From Prostheceraeus crozeri (Eukaryota; Platyhelminthes; Polycladida; Euryleptidae), in assembly GCA_907163375.1 (NCBI GenBank), contig CAJQUW010011503.1, forward strand, positions 1-64,000: DNA of 64,000 nt, in the 5' to 3' direction. Both the position numbers and the translations under genes were made by a program. Below the pieces are notes generated by a model, which worked only from the letters and a program-made list of their open reading frames with translations, was not told the origin of the DNA and did no database searches. Positions 22,001 through 33,799 of this stretch are shown here, in pieces; positions within the stretch are counted from its first letter, which is position 1, and each line of letters begins with the position of its first letter.

Positions 22001-22326
22001 TATGTTAACGTATACATCCTATCCGAGAAATAGTATTAGGTCTCTGTGTAGATGTCTCAATAACATTTCATGGTTGTATTAGCATAAATCTGGTCAGTTG
22101 GGTAGTTCTCCCTTTAATTTTTTCTTTATATTCTCTCTCTCTCTATGTCTGCCTGTGTGTATTTTCTTCTTTGTATCTGGTTGGGTGAGTGTTGTGACTT
22201 TTTAAGTTGTTTTCCTTTAGAGTATAGAATATTCATTTCGTATAGAATATGATAATAGGAATATATTAAGGGTAGTATCTTTGTATATTGCAAGAGGTAT
22301 AGCATCATGGTTAGCAGGGTAGCAGC

Positions 22327-22467
22327 TCTATGTGTGTGAATTCCATGCATGTTTGTGTGAGCGTGTCTGTGTGCGTATGAGTGCGTGATAATAAAGCGAT
22401 GACTTGTATCCATTCATCAAACTAATGAACATTATACAAAAACAGAAGAAGCAAATGGCATCATTTG
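22327..22467. other. Unique spacer at the centre of the palindrome
   Basis: 141 bp of non-palindromic sequence separates the arms. It is TG/GTG-rich at the left (GTGTGAGCGTGTCTGTGTG) and A-rich at the right. It includes an AATAAA at about 22390, which could serve as a polyadenylation signal for inward transcripts. No gene is present. Confidence 0.85.
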
Positions 22468-25308
22468 GCTGCTACCTTGCTAACCATGATGCTATACCTC
22501 TTGCAATATACAAAGATACTACCCTTAATATATTCCTATTATCATATTCTATACGAAATGAATATTCTATACTCTAAAGGAAAACAACTTAAAAAGTCAC
22601 AACACTCACCCAACCAGATACAAAGAAGAAAATACACACAGGCAGACATAGAGAGAGAGAGAATATAAAGAAAAAATTAAAGGGAGAACTACCCAACTGA
22701 CCAGATTTATGCTAATACAACCATGAAATGTTATTGAGACATCTACACAGAGACCTAATACTATTTCTCGGATAGGATGTATACGTTAACATACTTTCAC
22801 ATACACATCGACTCTGTCGCTCTATAAATTACTTGCTTTTCCCTCTATGACATACAACCAATACTTTGTGCCTCCTATATTCTCAACCTGTGAATGAAAC
22901 ATTTATTCTATTATACTTCATACCCATACTTATGACTTGATACAGTGTTCAATACGAAATATCATCACAAGACATACTGCATAACAATACTTGAGTTCAA
23001 TCATCCCTGAAAGATAATGCGCGCTAGCTAGATACTTTTATTCTGCACTTATGAAGACAGTCATTTCTCAACTTATGAAAGTCAGCCTTACATAGACACT
23101 CATAAGAAAGGCTTAGAAACACTTTATCACTACATCATACTTCCATTTATGAATATCAATTCATTCTACATAACAACCCATGTGAAATCTATCAAAGCTA
23201 CCTTTCATCAACTGTGACCCTTTAACTTTATTTACATAGTGTAACTGTTTCATGTGTTCTATCCTATACACTCAAAACCTGTAAAGACATTTATTCTCTT
23301 CCGCTTTTCATCTATAAACATGATGTGATACTTTGCATTCAACCTTGACAAATATCATCATAAAAACTTTCACAGTACCTGACTTTCAACATAGGCTGAA
23401 TTCCCCATTTACGACAACAGTCATTTCTTCCAGTCAGCCTCATCAATATGAAAGACTTGTAGCACCTTAATACGTTCGTGTTACTTATTTGCTGTTGGAA
23501 ATAACTTTTCATATACAGTTGGCATACAATCATTTCAACGCATACTCCATTGCATGCTATTTCTACGTTCACACTCATAGTATCTTGTCTTCATCAAGTA
23601 TACAAACTACTTCAGTTTAACTTTACGTGAATTACTTTCATAAATTAACAGTCCTAATGCAATATGATACTATCACGATATGTTACTGCGGTTTCTTCTA
23701 ACTATGTCTAACCAATTTGCTACACTACCTATTCATTAAACTTTGCAATCTCAATCTTTGCTTTCGTTGAATATGAACCTCCAGTTTACATGCAACAACT
23801 ATGATATGTGTTCTATCTTATACACTCAACCAGTAGAAACATTCATTCTGTTACATCCATGAACATGACGTGATAAAATTCACATCATCTCAAAACCTTT
23901 TAACAGCGCTTGTCTTCAAACATATGCTGAATCTCACATAGCTTGTTTGTTACACTACCAATTCATTTCAATGCGAGCTAATCTTGCATCACTGATTTCA
24001 TGCGACATAACTTTTCACTTTACTTATTCCTACAATGCTACTACTATGTCTTCTAAACTTTATGAGATCGCTTTCACTTCTATCTCACACTTTCTCCATC
24101 ATATAACTAAGTGAATAAAGTTGATGATACATTATCTGACTAAACTCATTGAGTCACATCCTACACGAGCAGATATTACTAACATGGATCATATAAAACG
24201 CCAAGTCTTGTCATAGGCTTGACTATACTATGGACTTAGTGATTTATCTATGTAACTTACACTTTTAAAACGTTAAATCCTTAAATTTCAACACAGGGGC
24301 ACCTATCCTATGGATTTAGGAGTTTTGCTGTATAATTTAGTAAACTTATGTCTCTGTCAGCATACAACTTTTAAAATACAACACTGACTGATGAATGATG
24401 TTCATATATTCCTAGATTGGATAACAAGAAACTTTCCTGCGTTGACTATTATGTATTTTCCTCATCAACTCTTTACACACCTATGATTCCAGTCACTAAG
24501 ATACATACAACGCTTCTATTGAACATGTATCAATCATTTTTCAGCTGACCACATCAAATGTAAAATGTATAACATAATGAGTATGTAACTATCTCTCATC
24601 AACGATATCAAAACTGGCTTTTCACCATGAAAATTAAGTCTTGCCTTCAAAGTCATTTTATAAAGTGAACATATGCATTACGTATTCTATACTAAAAGAG
24701 ATCGTTCATTTGTATTATCCAAATGACTAAGTCCCTAAATCCGACGGTAGGTAAGCCTACCCCTTAGATGATGGACTTTACCAATTTAGATGTGTCATTC
24801 ACCAATGGCTAAGTCAGTAAATGCATGTATACACTCTACAACAACAGTTATCATTGATGTATGTTATATAAAACGCTAAATCTGTAAGTCAAATCGTGGC
24901 TGTCATTGCCTGCATTACTATACAACATGTTGCTCTGATGATTCTTCCACCACCCTTACTCTTTCCATTTGAGGGGTAGTGAAGAAATAAATTCATGACT
25001 TCAGTCAAAACCTCTCTCTACACACGTTTATATTTTACAGCATGTATAAGATCCTTGCTACTTATCATAGGGGCCTTAAAACTTTAATCATGATGATTTC
25101 ATGGCAGTTAGACCTTTTGAAGATGTGTGTTGGGCACCTTGTCATGAAGTTGAGTTCTCATCAGATGAATTTAATAAGAGCTTCTTCATTTTCTAAGAAA
25201 GATAGAGATCCTTGAATCTAGTGTTTGTGTGTGGCACAGTCTGTAACTTTTCTTTGTTAATAGGGTGGCCTCCAACGAATTGGTGACCGGGCCCTCGGAA
25301 GGACCGAT

Positions 25309-25336
25309 GGAATACTTCGATTACTCGAAGTATTCC
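25309..25336 (-). terminator. Stem-loop around the stop codon (right copy)
   Basis: Mirror copy of the 12-bp perfect stem-loop at 19457-19484, with the minus-strand stop codon in the loop. Confidence 0.6.
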
Positions 25337-25557
25337 GGACGCTGAATTCTCAGCAACGCCAGATATTCTAGCGCCATATCCCTAAATAAAGGGTTCCCCA
25401 CAAGCTCATGTGGAATAAGATGGACGGGGCAGCGAATTGCTTCGCCTTTCTCTGCCTGCAAAGCAGTCAGGAGAAAGACTTTCCCCATCTTCACCCTGCA
25501 TCCACAGCGGAGCTCAAGGGTTCGACTCATGTCAAAGAAAGCAATATCGAAAGACAT
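25321..25557 (-). CDS. Unrecognised 78-residue protein with CxC and CPxH pairs (right copy)
   Basis: Encodes the same 78 residues as 19236-19472, on the opposite strand and also directed towards the centre of the palindrome. The CGC and CPVH groups, the upstream TATA and the stem-loop at the stop are all present. Two convergent identical copies mean both arms would be transcribed towards the 141-bp spacer. The function is unknown. The composition is not repeat-like, unlike all other open frames of the arms. Confidence 0.5.
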   Translation of the reverse strand: MSFDIAFFDMSRTLELRCGCRVKMGKVFLLTALQAEKGEAIRCPVHLIPHELVGNPLFRDMALEYLALLRIQRPEYFE

Positions 25558-27352
25558 TGCTTCAAACGACTTGTAATTGATGAATGAGTGTGAACGTCTC
25601 CCTTATATTTCTCACACATTTTTGTAACTGGCTAGCAAGACATTGAAGAATTAAACAAATCGACAGTGTCCATGCTTTAACAGCAAATGGTGACTTGCGC
25701 GCGCGCGGAGTGTACAGTAACGAATTGTCAACGTGAGAATCCTTTCAGCCGCCCACGATAATATCTTCGACGCGATGGCAATGAGCTGTGTGGGAATCAG
25801 CTAGGTGCTACGATACGTTCCTGCATCCTTGCTCGTGGGACAGATGCGATAGCTCTCTGTTTCATGTGACAGACGGGCGCCAGAGAGAGAGCGCGTACAT
25901 CTTTGTGTTCTACTCCATCTGCTGAGGGGCTAGCGCGACAGACGATCACCCACCGACTGCGCTGTCATTCATCTTTGTGTTCTACTCTATCTGCTGAGGG
26001 GCTAGCGAGACAACCAGGCGGCAGAGTGCACTTATGATTCTTTGTGGGCACAGGAGGGGTTTTTTCACTGATAGGTTTCATGATAAACATTTTGAATGGC
26101 AGCATGTTGACTATTGCAAGCCATGTTAAATGTCATGTTTACATCGTCTGCATTCGCACAGAAAATGCTGTTTCCTACCAATGAGTTTTCTACACAGACG
26201 TATTCATTGTGTGAGTTCAAGGGTCGAGTCGTTGAACTAAGACTTATGCGTTTCTACAGGTCTTTATATCAGCTTTCAACACGCCTGCAATCTATGCAAG
26301 TTTTACCAACATAAAGTTGTTGACATAAAGTTTCTTACACCACATTTCATGTTTACGACTTTCATTTGAATGTCAGATTTGTATGTTCATCTGTCCATGA
26401 TGAGTGTAAACGTTGTCACAGTTCTCCTTTATTTCCCGTAAACCAGTTGTGACACTTTTGTGTTTCACTTCATCTAGCAGGTTGATTTTTATCTCACACA
26501 TAACGTTTCCTATCTCATATGCATTCGACTAACAATAAGTTGTTATGTCTATACTTGTATGCTGTCGATGCAGAGTGCAAACACGCTGTCTTTATTTACA
26601 AAACACACACATTCAATTTCATAAAGGCAAACAACACATTTAGTAAAGCTGGTACGCTAACGAGTGTGACTGCAGAAACATTTCATAAAACTTTTTTCAA
26701 CGTTCGCTAAGTTTCACAACAACCTGTCAAAGACTTCTTACAAAACTTATTTCAACATTTGCGTTTAAGCGAACATGTGCTTCACGTATTCTACACGAAC
26801 GGTTAACACATGTGATATAAAACCCTAAATCCGACCGTAGAGGAGCCTAGCCTTGGATGATGGACTTTACAGCCCATGCGATTCAATGTCATGGAATCAC
26901 ACTCAACGTGTGTGACAACATCTGGTTTTATAAAACATTCAACACTTATTCCTATCCATCTCACTTTGATATCCAACATGTTAAACTTAGACTTGGTTTC
27001 AACCACTCAAGTCGTCAAAAACTTGCAGGCGTTGTCTAATATTCAATTCATTCTGTACACAGATTCGCTTTACTTCACATCCAAAGTTAATGACTACCTA
27101 ACAGATGTATTCACTCTGAATTTACACTTCACCGTTTGTGAAAAGACTGTCACATAAAACATTTTACACACTGCAGTCCGGATCTCAACTAAGGATAAAA
27201 ACTTTCTAGTGCTGTGGTGAACACTGTTTTCATATAACATTCTAAAACTCTCATTGCAGTAGAAAACTGCTTTTACTAAACCTGATGAAGCGAGTCTAAC
27301 AGTCATGGAGTTTGAATTTTCTAATAGGGAAACATTTGCCAACTGTCTCCAA

Positions 27353-27572
27353 TAAAACTTTCTAACACTGTGAAAGTAAGTTACAAGACAATCTACACTG
27401 TGCAGTAAAACCTTTTCGATAAAACTTTCTAGTGCTGTGAAAGTAAGTTACAAGACAATCTACACTGTGCAGTAAAACCTTTTCGATAAAACTTTCTAGT
27501 GCTGTGAAAGTAAGTTACAAGACAATCTACACTGTGCAGTAAAACCTTTTCGATAAAACTTTCTAGTGCTGT
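27353..27572. repeat. 67-bp tandem array (right arm)
   Basis: Mirror copy of the array at 17221-17440: three near-identical 67-bp units plus a diverged partial one. Confidence 0.92.
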
Positions 27573-29478
27573 GATGAGTTCGGTCAGTCATACAACGTCA
27601 ATGATCAAACATTATTTTCACAAACGTGTGTCGCGGTAATATTATTTGACTACACTAACGCTTACATTTCATAACACTTGTGTTTCATAAAACGCCATGA
27701 TCAAATTTTCTAACTATACATCAACCTGTGTTGTAGTAAAACCTTTGTACAACATGATACACTTTCTGATTAGACTTACGAATACAACTTCAATGATCAA
27801 ACTTTCTAACCATACATCCACCTGTGTAGCAGTAAAACCTTTATACAACATGATAAAGTTTCTGACTACACTAACTTTACTTTTTCAAACCATGATACAC
27901 TTTCTGATGACACTCACGAATAAACGTCATGATCAAACTTTATTTTCACAAACGTGCGTCGTAGTAAAATTATTTGACTACACTAGCGCTAACATTTATG
28001 GCATTTGTGTTTCATAAAACGCCATGATCAAACTTTTCTAACTATACATCAACCTGTGTTGCAGTAAAACTTTTACAAACCATGATACACTTTCTGACTA
28101 GACTTACGAATACAACGTCAATGATCAAACTTTATTTTCACAAACATGAGTTGTAGTAAAAACTAGTTGACTACACTAACTTTGCTTTTACAAACCATGA
28201 TGAACTTTCTGATGACACTCACGAATAAACGTCATGATCAAACTTTACTTTCTCAAACGGGTGTCGCGGTAAAGAACTAATTGACTACACTAACTTTGCT
28301 TTTACAAACCATGATACAGTTTCTGACTAGACTTACGAATAAAACGTTGATGATCAAACTTTCTAACTATACATCAACCTGTGTTGCAATAAAACTTTTG
28401 TACAATATGATAAAGTTTCTGACGACACTGACAAGAGCTTGTTCACTAGCAAAGAGAGAAGTCTGTGATGTGTTGCGTGTGGCGCATGAATGTCCTCCCT
28501 TCATTCCATTCATCAGTTCTGCTTGTCTCTATCACGGAGACGAAAAATTGCAAACATGACGCAGAGAGGTTTCACAAGGATTACCATTGCCCACGTCCCG
28601 TGCAGCTACGCACTTCACGCTGTCTCGAAATCACCCACAGGAAGTATCACACCGAAAATCGTGCACCGTCCATGACTTGATCGCCAGACATGAAAACCGG
28701 TGGAGTTGGTAAGAGGTTGACAGACTTTGATCAGCTTGATAGCAAGCCGTAGAGAGCTTGATTCACCAGCGTTTTGCAATGGAGATGTTTAGAGGCCACC
28801 CATGACAAGATAGCTAAGACTCAACCGATTGGCGTTCAAAGTGCTACGTTGAGAACTGTGTCAAATGCCCAACATGAGACATGAGTTGTCCCAGCGGTTA
28901 CGGTCTAAACTATGACACACTCCCTTGCCACACTTATCACTACGGCATCGTCCGCCGTCCCGAAGGAACACCCTGTCAGTGGAATATTACAGCAAAACTC
29001 TCCGTGTCTTGCTCGCTTTCAGTGAAAAGCTGCTTGTAACATGAGAAGACTGGCTCAGACATCATTAAAAATCATCTAGTTGACTTCAGCAGGGTCGAAA
29101 ACCCCAGAAAACCTCCAAAACTAGTGAATTTAAATTTTTCAACTTTTTAGCACTACTTACAACATTTTATAAGTAGTCTATCACTTAGAGCAGGTCAATA
29201 GCAACCGAACCTTTTTTGAATCAAGTCAAACGGACTTGTAGAAGCAAAGTTACAAGCCTTTAAAGTTTTGGAGTCTTTTATGGCCTGGAGACGAAGGCCA
29301 TCTCCTGGCGAACCTCTAAGTCTGACGCCTTAGCTGAGTTCAGCAATGAAATTTTCTAAGTCGGTTTCTTACAGAAACCGGGGATTTGGAATGTCCGAAG
29401 CTATCATCGGAGCTCAGAGAGACGACCTACCTCTGACAATCGCTCTCGTCTTAATGACAAGTCTCTGTCGGTTCCCAG

Positions 29479-29486
29479 CTTATATA
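29479..29486 (-). promoter_or_regulatory. TATA box of the mirrored promoter-like segment (right arm)
   Basis: CTTATATA on the plus strand (TATATAAG on the minus), the mirror of 15307-15314, with the same upstream ACGTCA and downstream initiator-like sequence. Directed inward. Confidence 0.45.
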
Positions 29487-29896
29487 GTGTGTGGCGATCA
29501 GCTGATGACGTAACACCCATCATCCAAAAACTTTAAACCCGTCTATCTCCGGTTCTAGTGCTCCGATTGACTCCAAATTTTGAGTGTCACGTTTTCTCGC
29601 TCTCCCCTTTCATTTAAGACATCCCTCGACCCTCTACGATGACCAGAAGCCGAGATGAAAAAACTCTGTCGTTTTTTCAAAAAGTTCCAAAATCTTGGAA
29701 AATGCACAAAAACTCGATTTTTAACAGGCTCTCATTTGGAAACGGAGCCTGTCACGCATCTGAAAAGAGGAGATCCTAGAGAACAAAGTGCGGTCTTGCC
29801 GCTAAAAGAAACCCGAGCTCTTCATTCACTTCCAATCCTCCACAATTCATCGTCCAAGTTGGCAAAAAAAAAAAGCGACATTTCACATTTGGACTT

Positions 29897-30859
29897 GAAA
29901 AAATCCTAAGTGTCGAGACCACCGTAGTGAAAATTTTCGAAAAAATTTTTTGGACGAATTTCAACCTGAAACCTTGATAGAAGTTTGTTTCACATGATTC
30001 TGAACAACTTTGGTCTTTTCGACCAATTTGGTCAGTTGAGTCGTTGGGGGGGGGGGGGCGGTTTTTCACCGAAACTTCACCGACCCAACTTTTGACGACA
30101 AACACGATGGGATGGGTCTCGGAGCTCAATTCCAACATTTTGAAAAATTTTTTTTTTTTTTCATGAAAAAATCCTAAGTGTCGAGACCACCGTAGTGAAA
30201 ATTTTCGAAAAAATTTTTTGGACGAATTTCAACCTGAAACCTTGATAGAAGTTTGTTTCACATGATTCTGAACAACTTTGGTCTTTTCAACCAATTTGGT
30301 CAGTTGAGTCGTTGGGGGGGGGGGGGGGGGGTTTTCACCGAAACTTCACCGACCCAACTTTTGACGACAAACACGATGGGATGGGTCTCGGAGCTCAATT
30401 CCAACATTTAAAAAAATTTTTTTTTTTCATGAAAAAATCCTAAGTGTCGAGACCACCGTAGTGAAAATTTTCGAAAAAATTTTTTGGACGAATTTCAACC
30501 TGAAACCTTGATAGAAGTTTGTTTCACATGATTCTGAACAACTTTGGTCTTTTCAACCAATTTGGTCAGTTGAGTCGTTGGGGGGGGGGGGGCGGTTTTT
30601 TCACCGAAACTTCACCGACCCAACTTTTGACGACAAACACGATGGGATGGGTCTCGGAGCTCAATTCCAACATTTTGAAAAATTTTTTTTTTTTCATGAA
30701 AAAATCCTAAGTGTCGAGACCACCGTAGTGAAAATTTTCGAAAAAATTTTTTGGACGAATTTCAACCTGAAACCTTGATAGAAGTTTGTTTCACATGATT
30801 CTGAACAACTTTGGTCTTTCGACCAATTTGGTCAGTTGAGTCGTTGGGGGGGGGGGGGG
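29897..30859. repeat. 265-bp tandem array with long G tracts (right arm)
   Basis: Mirror copy of 13929-14894, with G runs of 13-18 in place of C runs. Run lengths differ between the two arms, which explains most of the small shift in the pairing sum. Confidence 0.92.
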
Positions 30860-31344
30860 TCAGCGAAATTTGATGAAAAATGTTTTGGTGACGGTCCCAG
30901 GTCGAAATTCCACACTTTGGAAAATTTTCAAATTTTTACCCATACAAAGTCACTCTGACACTTAGGATTTTTTCAGGTAAGCGAGCTCCGACCTAAAATC
31001 TTGTAACCGCTCTAACTTTTGAACGAAGACAGATAGGAACAAGCCGATTGTTTCACTGAATTTGTCTCACTCTTAGCTTTCAAACGAGCTATCGCACGAC
31101 AAAATCCGTCCACTAGAAGCCAACATCGAAGCAAGCTGTCCAGAGGGGGGGGGGCGGTTTTCTCCTCACGGACCCATTCCTCCCAACACATCCTTGGCCA
31201 TCTCCCTCACACTGCATTTCACATCATTTCACATTTTGTCCTTGCGTCCGCCTGATGACTCATCACTGCACCGCACTGTCCTTGATTTTGCCATGACTCA
31301 TCACTGCACCGCACTGTCCTTGCGTCTGGGATGTGCTTACTACT

Positions 31345-33110
31345 ACTGAACATTCACAAATAAAATGAAATACAGTTTCTATTGTTCTATCATTGCGCAA
31401 ACTGCACATTCTTTCTTCATATTCTAATCTATTTCTGTAACTTCCTGTTCTTACCGCTAAATTATGATTTCCACACATCATTTTCAACAATGGTGCTATA
31501 TCTTTATGTGCTAAATTTAGGGTCAGATAATGTTTTATTGAGCAATCAAATTGTGCTGATTCCAAACAATCGGTTCCAGTGCGACTTGTTTTGGCGTCAT
31601 TTATCCATTCAGTTGTAAAATGTTCAGTCAATCTGGTTTTAATTATATTCTTGCATTGTCCAATAGTTAAATTTAAGTTGATTATGTTTCTTCAAGATGT
31701 GGTGGATGTAATCGCTTGATAAGTCTTCTTATTCTCCAAGACCATGTACATAAGTAGTTATTGCTATTCGAACTGAGTGAAATATGATGAAAGCAAATTT
31801 TCATAATACATTTATTCTGACTAAAAAGAATTCTAATCCAAAAATGATTGCAGCTTTATAGAAATAAAGTTCTTGAGGGAGTAATCCAAACTCACCTATC
31901 AAGCGGTAGTTTACAGTTGTAGGTGACAAATGATAGAAACGTTTGTAGAATTGAAACTGTATTATATTTGATTGAGACAATTTTTTATGAAAGCAAGATT
32001 CTCCATCTTACATCATTATTGATGAAGCTAGCATTTCAAAGGTATTTCTTACAATTGCTCCATTAACTTCTCCAAGTTCTTTTAATTTTTTGGTGGTTAA
32101 ATAAGCTGATTGATTTCCCTTTTTTAGATAGTGAAAGTAAATATTTTTCAGTATTATTTGATATCAAAAATCCCAAGTACTTATATTCTTTCACCATTTC
32201 AATTTGCTTTGTATAATTGTTTAAGTAAGTATCTAAAATAATCATATTCAAAATATCATTATCAATCATAATTTTTGTTTTGTCGTAATTAATTTTAAGA
32301 CCATTGACAATGCAAAAATGGTCGGCTATTTCTATTTGCTTGAGCAAGTCAGCTTTATCATTACTCATTAGGAGAATGTCATGTACATATATCAGACATG
32401 GTATGTGAATACTACCAATTGTCGCGGCATTTGTGGCTTCAATATTTGCGTGTAAATCTCTTTTGTCAAAGAGTTCATTAACATAGAAAAAGGGTTGGTG
32501 ATGAACTATGTCCTTGGGGTAGACCCTTTTGTAGATTAAATGCTTCAGATTCAACACCATCGTACAATATTTTATATTTTTTATCGGTAATTAATCCTTT
32601 CAGAAGGTGGAGAAAGTTAGTATTTGGAAGCAATGAATGCAGTTTCCTTTTTGCATACAGGTACCATCCAACTTTCAGCAAATGGGATTTCATATTCATT
32701 ATTTAGTAACTGTTTGAATAGTAGCAGCAATATAGTTAAAGTGTTCTCTGATTCTTTAAACATTTCTGATGCAAGCTCATCTGGGCCACTTGATTTGCTG
32801 TTTTTTGTAGCATTTAAATGAGAGTTTAAATAACTTGCGATGAATTTTCTTCTTCCTTTTGTTAATCAAATGCCAGTGTCTTATGATCATTATTTTCTTT
32901 TGCAATTATCAATTTTTCTAAATTATCATGTTTCGCCTTTCTTTTCTTATTTGTTTTTGGGTTTTTTCTTGAATACATCAGTGTCCGTAAATTTTCATTA
33001 GATTTATCTTTTATATATATTGTAACATCTTTCCTGTAAATTTTCCTCAATTTTGTTATATTTTTAGAATATTTTGATCTATGAATTATTTTTTTTGGAA
33101 TTACTTGCGC
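31345..33110 (-). pseudogene. Decayed LINE, RT to C-terminus, split by the palindrome
   Basis: Read on the minus strand, fragments appear in LINE order: a linker region (32862-33050); an RT piece with LQKGLPQGHSSSPTLF (32478-32699); the next RT piece with IPCLIYVHDILLMSND (an altered YxDD box), GLKINYDKTKIM and YKYLGFLIS (32063-32560); and a C-terminal piece ending VFHFICECS (31345-31631). They lie in different frames, so there are several frameshifts; the endonuclease part is absent or not recognisable. The last codons continue at 13355-13442. The subfamily is uncertain. Loss of the catalytic pattern (YVHD for YADD) and the broken frames show that it was long dead when the palindrome arrived. 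Confidence 0.8.
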
Positions 33111-33799
33111 AATTTGTAATTGTTATCAATTCTCTATATATCTCATTCGTATTCATAGGATTGATTATTAATCAAATTAAGACACGACACGGTCAAAATA
33201 ATTCGAAGGATCCAGGAAACGGAAGATGCCAAAGTTAAACAACTACCCTAGTGTAGAATCTTGTAAATAATTAGGTAATTAAAAGTCATGAACGAATGAA
33301 TACAAATTAATACTAACTACATAGAGTAACTTACCCCAGTACAGAGCAGGAAGCGAAATATACATATAAAGGCTAGCCGACCCAACTTAAGACGGGAAGG
33401 GAAATAAATTAAAACTTATAAACGATTTTATTTTTACAATCCAAGAGCCAGAATGAGAGTTCGTCATGGACTTGACGAGAAGCTAACTTAAAAAAACAAA
33501 CGGTGAAAATAAGAATTAGCTATGTATGGAGTCATCAGGGAGGAACCATGTGGCTGCATGAAGCAAGGTTTCGGCCCCTAACCTCCAACCTATACCACAT
33601 GACGGGACCAGACCAACCATGTCGAATGCACGACATGGAAGGTCTCTCCAAGGAAACATAGCAGAACCTAACCGAAAATAAAATTTTGGAATTTTGAGAA
33701 CAAAAGGAAGCAAATGAATCTGGCAGAGGTTTCTTAGTCCAACATGCCAATGATGGAGGGCATCTGGCGGGGCAGAAAACAACCAAACTTAAAAACGAG
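33111..33799. other. Unassigned stretch next to the RT relic
   Basis: No clear gene. Minus-strand frames at 33516-33786 (LRNLCQIHLLPFVLKI and similar) follow the RT relic on the same strand and may be its 3' part, but no motif confirms this. Confidence 0.3.

Larger units (their letters stand above)
13443..22326 (+). repeat. Left arm of the giant palindrome
   Basis: About 8.88 kb, complementary to 22468-31344. From outside to inside it holds: subterminal 38-bp repeats; a C-tract-bearing 265-bp array; a TATA-containing promoter-like segment (15307); a field of degenerate repeats at 16370-17220; a 67-bp array; the 78-codon frame at 19236; repeated TATA-like modules; and a field of 400-560 bp degenerate repeats at about 20820-22000. 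The base pairing sum is constant at 44793-44794 from the spacer out to about 15300. It shifts by a few bases further out, where homopolymer tracts lie. Confidence 0.95.
13443..31344. mobile_element. Giant palindromic insertion with Polinton-type ends
   Basis: A 17.9-kb unit with termini 5'-AGTAGTAAGCACATCCC and its exact complement, flanked by perfect 6-bp target duplications ACTGAA (13437-13442 and 31345-31350). Almost the whole unit is one inverted repeat: left arm 13443-22326, right arm 22468-31344, spacer 141 bp. 5'-AG ends, a 6-bp duplication and a size of 15-20 kb are the Polinton/Maverick pattern. No polymerase, integrase, protease or capsid gene is visible, so it would be a non-autonomous relative; foldback-type elements (long TIRs made of tandem repeats) are the alternative. 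The arms are nearly identical, which suggests a young insertion or gene conversion. As a palindrome it looks whole. Confidence 0.85.
22468..31344 (-). repeat. Right arm of the giant palindrome
   Basis: The reverse complement of 13443-22326, about 8.88 kb, carrying the same series of repeats, the 78-codon frame and promoter-like segments in mirror order. Reading across, the two arms differ at only a small number of positions, mostly homopolymer lengths and isolated bases. Confidence 0.95.

Noticed and set aside
22126-22668. Frames starting around the centre of the palindrome (MAATLLTMMLYLLQYTK and its mirror)
   Set aside because: AT-rich sequence with simple-repeat flavour, no motif, and it runs across the arm/spacer border. 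I see no support for a gene.
13443-31344. The palindrome as an assembly or library fold-back artefact
   Set aside because: A 6-bp target duplication, defined AG ends, a non-palindromic 141-bp spacer and a LINE frame that resumes across the site are not expected from an artefact. The arms also show small differences. Raw reads would still be the final check.
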